From positions 22,504 to 86,503 of the forward strand of contig NZ_JAJADR010000015.1 of NCBI RefSeq assembly GCF_020447265.1: a DNA stretch of 64,000 nucleotides, in the 5' to 3' direction. Shown here in pieces: positions 25,352-35,500 of the stretch. The position numbers and the translations under genes were made by a program. Every line of letters starts with the position of its first letter. Positions within the stretch are counted from its first letter, which is position 1. A model generated the notes under the pieces. That model was given only the letters and a program-made list of their open reading frames with translations. It ran no database searches and was not told where the DNA came from. Origin of the DNA: Hymenobacter lucidus (GTDB lineage Bacteria > Bacteroidota > Bacteroidia > Cytophagales > Hymenobacteraceae).

Positions 25352-28300
25352 ATGATTGTAGTATGCCTGTTATCGATTGGCCATCAAGCGAATGGGCAAG
25401 CTACGGCTCCTTGTTCAAGGAATTTTCTGGAAACGTTTGATAATCCTGTTTGCTCGCCCCCAACGCAAGCGTGTCACTCATTATCTCCTTATCAGACGGG
25501 AAATACCTATTGGCTGTGGGACCCGCAACTATCGAGCTATGGGCATTATGTAGTAGCTCCCCGGGAGCCAGGTACTACTACTGGCGGGGATAGTGATAAT
25601 GAGCTATGGATGCGCCTGCGCAATGTTTATTGCCCGCTTCCTGACGATGGGGTGCAGGGCAATGCTCCAGATACAGACTATGTATTGTGGGAAAAAACCT
25701 TACAGGTACCGGCAGGATATGGTGGCAACTTTGGATTCTTCACTACCAGCCGTGGAGGAGCTTGGCATGAAATGAGAGTCGATGCGCTTGCTGCCAATGG
25801 CAGTGTGCTGCAGAGTTGGACAGTAGGTTCAAGTCCTGCCAACTTTACCATTCCTGCTACTATGTTAATGGGAACAAATGGCTCTTCCCTGCGGCTCCGG
25901 ATAGTCTATACCACTTTGGGAGGCTGCTGTTCTATTGACAAGTGTTCCGACACGTTCGGGACTGTAAGCTTAGATGACATCTACTTCAATAGTGATGCCC
26001 CGGATTTTGTAGAGACTTTTGATGCCCCCTTTGTTGATTGCGTAACGTCTGCACCGAATGCCACTTGCCATAGTCAATATAGCTGTGAGAATCCTCAGAA
26101 TTTCTTTTGGAATCCTGCCTTCTCCGGGCCAGGGCAGTATGTTGTAGCATCTTCTGTCCCGAACCAAACCACGCAAAGTGGGTCAGGCAATCGTCTATGG
26201 GTCTGGCTGCCTAAAATCTATTGTGCGGCACGTGGCAGTGATGGTAGTATTGAGGTCAGCAGTCCAGACCAGCCCTATGTTATCTGGGGCAAAACATTGG
26301 AGGTTCCTCCCGGGTTTGGTGGGCGTTTCAGCGCAAAAACGTGGCGAAACGCGGCCAGTGCCAGCCTCACAGGGTTTACGGTACAAGTATTAGGCGCGGA
26401 CGATCAGCCTATCTGGTCCGCACCTTCCGGTGGCACTAACGGGTATGCCACGATTCCAGCTAGTGTGGTGTCTCCAGGCTCTACGGCAGCGACGGTTCCA
26501 CTGCGGCTACGGTTAATCTATACGGCTGATTATAGCTGCTGTAACCGACCTGGTCATGCTTCCTGTAGTGGGCAAGAGGCGGGGGTAATAGGTGTTGACG
26601 ATATCGCCTTTACGAGCGACGCAGCAATTTATAGCCTGCCCAACCCCAACGTTCCACAAGGCACTGTATGTCTGTCGGGCCAGCAGGCCAACCTGATTGT
26701 TACCAATGCTGCTTCTGGTGTTGTTTATAACTGGTATAAGACCAACAACCCGTCAGATCCTATTCTGCATACTGGGACCAATTACCATCCTACGGTAACA
26801 GCCAATGACACGTACTATGTACAGGCAATATCCAGTGGTCGGCTGGGTTGCCCATCGGATCGGGTTCCGGTAATGGTCAGCATTCAAAGCGTGATTGGCA
26901 GCGCTCCAACCGCGGCCAATCCAGATATCTGCTCTGGGGAATCCACCATACTGCAGGTCAATCAGGTTGCGGGATTTACCTATGCTTGGTTCGATACCAA
27001 TGGCAACCCGTTGAGTCCAACAGGAGCGACCTACAACACCGGCATCCTGACCAGTACCACCGACTACTATGTCGAGGCATACCCGACAGCCTCGCCCGGG
27101 TGCCGCTCGCCGCGTCAGAAGGTGACGGTTACTGTGTATGGTAGCGGCTCTACGCTCAGCGTAGCCGCGGAAAGCGGCATGGCCCCCTTCCTGAAAAACT
27201 ACCAGATAAAGTTTGAGGCGGCGGCCGGCTACGTTTCCTACGATTGGAACTGGGGAGACGGCAGCCCTGCACAAACAACTACCGGCAATTCAGCCACCCA
27301 CACCTTCAAAGCCGGCAGAGCCACGCCGTATACCGTGCAGGTAACGATTCATGGCATCTTTGGCGCTACCAATAGGCCCTGCTCCAAGGTTGTTGCCCTG
27401 AGTGTGGAAGTTCAGGATTTCCTTTGCGAAACGGTCGTCGCCCCCGGTGGAACGTTTCAGCGTAATAACCGCTCCGGCTCCATTGATTACGTGTACACTG
27501 ATTCAGAGTGCATCCCTGATAACTCCCTGGAATGCCTGGGCCTCACGATTCCCACTATCAGCCGAGTTGTATCGGCCACGGCCACGGCATTTGCCGATAC
27601 GCTGGTGCGGGCCGATGCCACCTATGCCGGAGAGCTGACCGGCAACCCGTTCCTGGACGGGGAATATCAGCTGCAGCCCTATGCCAGCTACAGCTACCGC
27701 TCACCGGCAGCCCCAAACTATAACAATGAGCCAAACTTTGCAGCGGGCACCTTCTCTATGCTGCCCTTTAACTGGCAGAGCAGTGCCCGGGCCCGGCCGC
27801 GCGTCTGGCTGCCGGCATCCATCGCCGAGCAGGTAGCTCCTAACGGTGAAGTGCTACAGGAGCGTGACCCGTTAGGAGTGCCCAGTACGGCCAAGTTTGG
27901 CTACGGGCTGGCCACGCCGTGGGTATCGTCTACTAATCCTGACGCACATTCGATTGCAACCGGCTCGACCCATGCGCTGCCTTATCTGCAGGCACAGAAT
28001 GCGGAAACCGGTAGCGTGCTTTTTGAAAGCTTCGAGAGCCTGTATGGAACAGGAGCCACCCTGTATGGGGAAGACCACCTGTTGCTGCGCGCTACTGAAG
28101 TGAGTTCCGAAACAGCGCAGCGGCATACGGGCAGTAGATCGGCGAAGCTGCTGAAACAGGGCAGCGCGGGCTGGCAGCTTTCGCTGAAAGCCATTCCGCT
28201 GACCAACCGGCTCCGCCAAAGCGGCCTGCTGGTCAAGGTATGGATCAAAACGCAGGCCCTGACCCTTACCAGCCCGCAGGTGGTGTTGGCAAATAGCCTA

Positions 28301-28696
28301 ACGGAAAGCCAGTCCCGCGCGACAGCCCCGTTGCGGGAATTAGTCCGCACCGGCGAATGGGTACTCTACGAGGCCCGGATTCCGGCTGCTTCACTCAATA
28401 CGCTGGTGCTGGGTGAAAACGAAATGTTAGTACCACGCTTGTTGCTGACCGGCACGGAGGGTAACGGCGCCGCGCTGTGGGTAGACGACGTGCGGGTGCA
28501 ACCTATGGATGCGCAGATGACAGCCTACGTCTATGAGCCCAACACGTTTCGGCTCCTGGCCAGCTTCGATGACCAGCATTTTGCCCTCCTCTATCAATAT
28601 AACCCCGAAGGTAAGCTGATCCGCAAGCAGGTAGAAACTGAGCGCGGGGTCAAGACGGTACAGGAAACGCACTACCATACGCCTTATCAGCCTTAA
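25352..28696 (+). CDS. PKD-domain exported protein of the RHS locus
   Basis: The ATG at 25352 gives a clean signal peptide (MIVVCLLSIGHQANGQ); an upstream ATG at 25208 adds an unlikely leader. The product has about 1114 residues. Two copies of a Cys-rich jelly-roll-like unit (NFLETFDN...VLWEKTLQVPAGYGG and DFVETFDA...VIWGKTLEVPPGFGG) come first. Ig-like segments with LVVYNWY-type strands and a PKD domain (YDWNWGDGSPA...THTFKAG) follow. The end (YVYEPNTFRLLASFD, LLYQYNPEGKLIRKQ) is the RHS-associated tail seen in Bacteroidota toxin loci. It probably works with the RHS proteins on both sides. The 229-bp gap before it is larger than elsewhere in the locus. Confidence 0.6.
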   Translation: MIVVCLLSIGHQANGQATAPCSRNFLETFDNPVCSPPTQACHSLSPYQTGNTYWLWDPQLSSYGHYVVAPREPGTTTGGDSDNELWMRLRNVYCPLPDDGVQGNAPDTDYVLWEKTLQVPAGYGGNFGFFTTSRGGAWHEMRVDALAANGSVLQSWTVGSSPANFTIPATMLMGTNGSSLRLRIVYTTLGGCCSIDKCSDTFGTVSLDDIYFNSDAPDFVETFDAPFVDCVTSAPNATCHSQYSCENPQNFFWNPAFSGPGQYVVASSVPNQTTQSGSGNRLWVWLPKIYCAARGSDGSIEVSSPDQPYVIWGKTLEVPPGFGGRFSAKTWRNAASASLTGFTVQVLGADDQPIWSAPSGGTNGYATIPASVVSPGSTAATVPLRLRLIYTADYSCCNRPGHASCSGQEAGVIGVDDIAFTSDAAIYSLPNPNVPQGTVCLSGQQANLIVTNAASGVVYNWYKTNNPSDPILHTGTNYHPTVTANDTYYVQAISSGRLGCPSDRVPVMVSIQSVIGSAPTAANPDICSGESTILQVNQVAGFTYAWFDTNGNPLSPTGATYNTGILTSTTDYYVEAYPTASPGCRSPRQKVTVTVYGSGSTLSVAAESGMAPFLKNYQIKFEAAAGYVSYDWNWGDGSPAQTTTGNSATHTFKAGRATPYTVQVTIHGIFGATNRPCSKVVALSVEVQDFLCETVVAPGGTFQRNNRSGSIDYVYTDSECIPDNSLECLGLTIPTISRVVSATATAFADTLVRADATYAGELTGNPFLDGEYQLQPYASYSYRSPAAPNYNNEPNFAAGTFSMLPFNWQSSARARPRVWLPASIAEQVAPNGEVLQERDPLGVPSTAKFGYGLATPWVSSTNPDAHSIATGSTHALPYLQAQNAETGSVLFESFESLYGTGATLYGEDHLLLRATEVSSETAQRHTGSRSAKLLKQGSAGWQLSLKAIPLTNRLRQSGLLVKVWIKTQALTLTSPQVVLANSLTESQSRATAPLRELVRTGEWVLYEARIPAASLNTLVLGENEMLVPRLLLTGTEGNGAALWVDDVRVQPMDAQMTAYVYEPNTFRLLASFDDQHFALLYQYNPEGKLIRKQVETERGVKTVQETHYHTPYQP

Positions 28697-28738
28697 TTCT
28701 CACTACGAGTCACCCTGTCGTTGCTCTTTTTTCGCCTT

Positions 28739-29518
28739 ATGGCTATACCTCTATCTGCGCTCTGGAGTGCCGGTTGCCTCTGGGCAGCTACCCTGTCGCT
28801 GCCTCTTGCTTCTTTCCCAACTGCCCCGATCCCGACAGCCGACGCCTGCAAGCAGGAGTTGATGAATGCTTATGCTCACCTGCAAACTGGGCAGCAAACG
28901 GTGAATGGCAAAGCGTTTTATGTACACTTCCTGAGCCAGACCGCTTATCGAATTCCCGGCCAAGATGGCGAGCGTCAGTCCAGTGTTGATGCCCAGCTCT
29001 ATACCAGCGGTAATCAAGTCTACTTTCACACGCCGGAGGTAACGATGTGGCAGGATGGTCAATTCGTAGTTTCGGTGATTCAGCGCCAGCACACCGTGTT
29101 TATCACACGGGTGCTGGCCGGAAAAAAAGGGCCTGATCCGGGGCAGTTCACCGTCTTTCGCGATTCGCTGATCCGTCAGAGCCAAGTGGCGTTCTGTCGC
29201 ACGGAGCAAGTGCAAAACACCACCCAGCAACACCTGCAGTTGGTGCTTCCCCTAGCAGGCGGAAACCGGTCGTCCAATCAAAAGCTGGAGTTCTGGCTTC
29301 GGGAGCACCGGGTCCAGAAAATGGTAATCAACTACGGGCCCGGTATGCCTTTGTCCCGCCTCACCCTGTCCTTTCTCAAGCAGCAATGGGTGGATAAGCC
29401 CGAAAAGCTAACGGCCGATGCCCGGGCGCAGATTTTGGACAAGACCGGGCATCTACGCCCGGCTTACCAAGGCTACCGGCTTGTGGATCAGACGAGTGTT
29501 ACTCAAACGAGAAAGTAA
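28739..29518 (+). CDS. Uncharacterised exported protein of the RHS locus
   Basis: The ATG at 28739 (MAIPLSALWSAGCLWAATLS) gives a standard signal peptide; a TTG at 28721 is also possible. The 259-residue protein has a mixed alpha/beta look with SSVDAQLYTSGNQVYFHTPE and KLEFWLREHRVQKMVINYGP. No family was recognised. It lies 42 bp after the PKD protein and 16 bp before the giant RHS gene, so it is almost certainly co-expressed with them. A chaperone or processing role for the RHS partner is only a guess. Confidence 0.5.
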   Translation: MAIPLSALWSAGCLWAATLSLPLASFPTAPIPTADACKQELMNAYAHLQTGQQTVNGKAFYVHFLSQTAYRIPGQDGERQSSVDAQLYTSGNQVYFHTPEVTMWQDGQFVVSVIQRQHTVFITRVLAGKKGPDPGQFTVFRDSLIRQSQVAFCRTEQVQNTTQQHLQLVLPLAGGNRSSNQKLEFWLREHRVQKMVINYGPGMPLSRLTLSFLKQQWVDKPEKLTADARAQILDKTGHLRPAYQGYRLVDQTSVTQTRK

Positions 29519-29534
29519 GAATCTACAGCAGTTC

Positions 29535-32500
29535 ATGTCGAATACTATGCGAGTGCTTAATGGGATGCGTATGCCGGTACTAAAACAGCTGTTCCGCTGC
29601 CTGGGACTGGTTCTGGGGGCAGGAATACTGGGCCACGGCACCGTGCTGGCCCAGGCGACGGCCCCAGTGATTATCACCCGTAACCAACCGGGGACGCCCT
29701 ATACAGACATTACAGTAAAAGCCGGCGCTAATGCGTGTGCTTCCCTGCTCAAAGCGCCCATCCACGTCCGATTAGATAATGGGGTGGATCATAGCTCGGG
29801 GAAAGTCGCATTTGAAACCCACCTGGAGATAACACTGAACCTGAGTACAACCAACGGCTCGGTTGCGCCAACCACGCTGGTGCGTACTCTGTCCATCGGG
29901 CAGGCCCAGCCAGAAGCAGTAGCTATTGTGGATTTACCGGCTGCCTTTGTAGCGGCAACGGGCAATATCCACATTCAGGTTTCGATCAATACTCCCCTCA
30001 TTATTGGCACTGACCCCGGTAGCCAGCGCATTGTAGTAAGCTGTGAACCTGTCTATAACATAAGCTTTGCCGATGGCCAGGCAGCCCCGATATCGCTCAC
30101 TGCTTATACACCTCCTACCGCGGGCACCGTGGCTTTCGAGCATGAGTTGCACTGGATTCCGACCTGTGCGCTGGTCCAGAATTATCAGCTGCAGATTCTA
30201 CACCGCCCTGTTTCTACGGATCCCAGTCCTACTGCAACCTATAAGCCGACTGCTATACCTTCTCCCTCGGACTGGGAACAGAATGGGTTGCTCATCGAAA
30301 CAGGTAGTGCTACTGCTGCTTACAAGCTGACGCTGGCAGAAGGTGAAGGGACCTACCACTGGCGGGTACGCGCCCTAGGCAACCAGCCCAACGGCGTGGC
30401 CAATCCGGCCAACTGGGGACAGTGGAGTTCCAGCTCCTTTTTCTCTGTTGAGGCCCCCAATAAAGATCTAAACTGGATTTACAGCCGCACCTTTACTGAG
30501 GGCGGACGAGTCGCCGAGAAGCTCACGTTTGCCAACGGCCTGCAGCAGGTCCATCAGGTACAGACCCGGCTGGCCAGCCCCAACCAGGCTAGCACGGCGC
30601 TGGGCCAGCAGCTTATCGCCACCCAGATTTTACAGGACTACTCGGGCCGTGATGCGCTGACCAGCCTGCCTTTCCCGGTCACGAATGCGACAACCGGGGC
30701 CGTCGTGGGTGTGCTGGGGTATCAGCCCAAGCTGCTCTCCCAGGGCACACAAGCGTACGGACCAGAACACTTCGACTGGAATATTCCACTGTCCAGCACG
30801 ACCAATCCCGTTCGGGAACCCTGGGCTGCTACGGAGCTGGGCACGGCCAATGGCTACTACAGCAGCCAGCCCATTGCCAACAACGACCGGGTACCGGATG
30901 CGGAAGGCTACCCCTTTACGCGCACCCTGTTTTCGAATGATGGGACCAACCGCGTCCGTGAGCAGGGTGGGGTGGGCGCGGCCCTGCGCCTGAAGCAGCC
31001 GACGAGCACGGCGGCCCCGCGTACGGTGCGCACTGCCTACGCCAGCGTGACTCCCTACGAGCTGTTGCGCTTATTTGGCCGGGAGTCCCCCGAAGTAGAA
31101 GGAACCTACAAAATCATCACGACGGACCCGAACAATACCTCAACCATTACCTACCAGACCAAGGAAGGGCAGACCATCGCCACCGCCCTTTCCAAATCGG
31201 GAGGCAATGACACGACAGCCGCCTTGCTGCGCGCCTTGCCGTCGGCGGCTACGGCGGGCTTTGACGTCAAGGATTTTATTACGGGCCGGGATGCGGTTAT
31301 CGGCAAAACGCTTACCCTGACGCAGCCAACCACTGTGGAACTCAACTACAGCATCACCCCTGCTATGCTGCAGGATGCCTGTGTAGAGTACTGCTCGACC
31401 TGCGACTATGAGGTGCGCATTCGCGTTTTCGAACTCGACTCGCTGGCAATTCCACAGGAGTTCGTACATCTGGTTGTCGCTTCCGACCAATGCGGGAGCG
31501 AGACCAGGTTCCTGGAAAACAAGCATAATTTACCATTAGAGGCCGGCACCTATCGCATTGAGCGTGAGATAAGACCTTTTACCAGTGCTACCGCCGACGA
31601 TAATAACAGTGGTATCGGGGGAGGCGAAATTGGTGAATATTTGGATAACGTAAACGGATTTCCTCCCCGCACCTTATCGAGCCATCTGAACCGGATTCGT
31701 ACCCTGATAACTTCAGCCACCCTGGGGGAACCTTGGACGAAGATCAACCAATTCCTGGATGCAGCCAATGTTCGGGGGCTGTACCGGTATCTGGCGGAAC
31801 AGGGGTTTACGCTCGTAGAAGACGTAGAAGAGCCTTACTACGAAATACCCTTCTTGAACTCGAATGAGTGCATGCCTAGTGTGCGCATACCGTACCTGGT
31901 CAACTTCTGCAACAACGAATGTGATGTAACCACCTTCGACTTCGAAGCTGCACTGAGTGCCAAGGTGGCCGAGCTCAATGGCAAACATCCGGATGAGAGG
32001 CAATATGCAATTGGAGACCCGGAGCTTCTGCCAGGCTACAACGCAGGAGATTTCAATGCCATGCTCGTAAATATGAGCCAGGCCGGCTACAGCTGCCAAG
32101 ACCTGCAGAAGTGTTTTCAAAGCCAGCTTAATAGCCTAGAAGTCAATCTGTATTTGACTACTGACGTTCCAACTGGATATAGCTTCAACCTGCTTGACAG
32201 CTACCTTCAATGCACGGGCGTAAAAATGTCGGTGCCCGTAGCCAAGCCGGCAACTATTGATCCCCAACAGGCTTTCCGGCAGTTTGCCTACGAAACGCGT
32301 ACTACTACCTCCCAGTACGAGAAGGAGAGCCAGCTGCACCTGCGCTGCTTCCAGGCTCTCTACCAAACCAACCATCCGGGCATCAGTGGCTTCAATGTCA
32401 GCCTGCAGACTGTGCTGAGCGTCTTCTCGACGTATCCTGAAAAGGAGCGTAACAAGGTATACGACTGTATTAAGAACACGGCGGTGGTTGATACGCCGCC

Positions 32501-35500
32501 CGCCAGTGCGTCCTGCACCGTGGCTGCCGAGCAGCGCGATGAGATGGTCCGCTCGTGCAGCACTATCTGCGAAGACCGCCGGGGCGAGTTTCTGACGGCT
32601 ATTGTGAATCGGTTGCACTTGCAGGGTATCTACGTGCAGGGCGACGAGTTTGAGGGGCAGATCATCGCCGGCTTTTACACGCTGACAAACACTGTTTTGT
32701 CCCCGGAGCAGAAGCGGGAGCAGGTGCAACAGTGCGAACTGGACATGCTGGTTCAGGAAATGGTTGATGAGTGCCAGCATGGTTGCCAGCTAACCCTGGT
32801 TCCGGATCAGGACAACTCCTATTGCTCAGTTGGCACCCTGGCCGAGCATGACGCCATGAAGAAATCCATGCTTCATGGGTTTCGATTAGCCGTGGTGGAT
32901 ACCAACCGGGACCCGGATGTCTGTGAAACCGGCCTACGCCGGCTAACCAAGAGGGAAGAACCAATTAAGCCCTCGCTTACTATTGGAGCGAAGACGGTCG
33001 TGCAATATCTGGGCGCTTTAGCCCGGGGAGTAAACAAAGCTGTACTGCTACCTAACCATCCAATTGGTTGCCCTAACCCTGGTGGCATTGGCGAAACCAG
33101 TACGAATGTTTTTTCTTACGTCGGTCCCTTAAGCGCTGCCCATCTGACGCGCAACTCATCTACCTGCGCTGATGAGTCAGGATTGACTTCTATTGCCTTA
33201 ATTGATGACCGGACATTCCAAATATATGGCAATGGCTATAAAGAGCACCATCGAAAATTCTTTCGGCAGGACTTCGACTATGCGCTTGTTTGGGACAAGT
33301 ATGGCCGTTTTTGCAACAGTTTGGGCGTCCGCCCAGTTGATCTCCCGCTATCTGTAGCACCACCATGCATCCAGCCGGTTGATCTGGATGTTGATGATAA
33401 CTATCATTTCGACATGCGCTTTGTTCAGGTTGTGAACGGGCAGGCAACCAATACGGCAATTGAAAAGTCGACCATTGTCGATATATCAGCGCCATTCCTG
33501 GCTGACCAGGCGCTGTTATCCCCCATAACATCTGACGAGAGCTACAGCAGCGAGCATGTTCGCGTCCGGCTTCTGGTGCACGATACGCGTACGAACACCA
33601 ATTCTTGGATAATTGCCGAAATCCAGTCCGATGTTTACAAAGGTAGCAGTGAGCCAACTGAAACATACCCCGCCAAGCGCTTCCTGCAGTGGAAGACACT
33701 AGTGCCTGAATGCGAGAACAAGCGTTTTCAGCTTTGTTTTGAGTGGAATCCCGAACTGGACTCGGTAGAGCTGCCTATCGACAGCACCCGGGTATTTGAC
33801 AACACGACGAACTGCAACAAAGTAGCCGCGGCCCGCATCCGGACCGCTTTTTATGAGCAGCTCAATACCTGGGGAGAAAATCAGCTCACGGCCTTCAGCC
33901 AGCAGTACGCGGACCAGTGTGTCGCTATGAACGGCCTGAGTGAGTCCTTCTTCTTGAGCTATCCGCTGGGCTACCACCACTTCACGCTCTATTACTACGA
34001 CCGGGGCGGTAACCTGATCAAAACGGTGCCACCGGCGGGTGTCCAACCTTTATCAGAAGGTACGATGACGAGCCTGCTAACTAACCTGGAAAATGGAGGG
34101 TACTCCTGGCTGCGCAACAACGGGCCAGCTCCGGCGCACACGCTGCGCACTACCTACTTCTACAATAGCCTTCACCAGCTCACTTCCCAGGCCTCTCCCG
34201 ACGGGGGCACTACTGAGTTTCACTACAACCAGAAAGGCCAGCTGCGTTTTTCCCAGAACGCGGTACAACGCTCCATCGGCACGTATTCCTACACGCGCTA
34301 CGATGCGCTCGGACGCGTAGTGGAGGTAGGCGAAAGCTCGGAAGGCGTTACAAGCTTTATCGGCGAGGCCCGCACCTACTATGAGCGGGCTACCAACAAA
34401 GGGCCGGTGGAAACCGCGCGGAGTTCGAAGTCGGGTAGAACTAAAGATGTGAACCGACCGCGCGAACCCACCGGGGGCGAGATATTCGTTCTGCATGATG
34501 CCCTGGCCAAAATCGATATGCTCGACTTTCCGCTGGACGACTGCAAGCAGATCACCCGCACGGTTTACAGCGTGCCGGCACCCGTGAACTACCTCAACCA
34601 CACCAGCCCCGCCGAGCCCCAGCGCTACCTCACCAACCGCGTGAGCTATTCTTACCTCGATGTAGACGGCGACCCCAGCACCCGCACCGACAACAGCTAC
34701 ACCTACTACAGCTACGACCCGCACGGCAACGTGGAGTGGCTGGCCCAGGAGCAGACGGGCCTGCCCATCAAGTTCGTGCGCTACGAGTACGACCTGATCA
34801 GCAACAAGGTGCTACGGGTGAAATACCAGGAAGGCCAGAAAGACCAGTTCCACCACCGCTACAGCTACGATGCCGATAACCGCCTGACGGAAGTATACAC
34901 CTCCACCGACGGCGTGCTCTGGGACCAGGATGCCCGCTACTCCTACTATGCGCACGGCCCGCTCAAACGCCTGGAGCTGGGTGAAGACCATGTGCAGGGC
35001 ATCGACTACACCTACACGCTACAGGGCTGGCTCAAAGGTGTGAACCATCCTACCGTAGACCCCGGCCAGGACGGCACGCAAACGAGCATGACGGCCTCGG
35101 CCGCCGATGGCTTCGGCATGACGCTGGGCTATTTCCCCAACGACTTCAAGTCCAACAGCGCGCTGTGGAACGCCAATACCTCGGCCCTGCTGGAGCCTAC
35201 GCAGGGCTTGTTTAACGGCAACATCTCGACCTGGACCAGCCACAACCGTACCGACGTGGAAGGCTCGGTCGTTGTCAATAACCCGGACCAGCCGGCTACT
35301 TCTGGCGAAGCACCCGTAGCCGAAAAATACCGCTATGACGAGCTGAACCGGATTATGAACAGCCGCTTCCTGCGCCTGACTCCATCGGGCTATGCCGCAA
35401 CGGCCGACTACGGCACCAACTACGCCTACGACCCCAACGGCAACCTGCAGGGCCTCTCCCGTAGCGGGCGCGCCAGCCAGAGCCTTGCTCTCGATCAGCT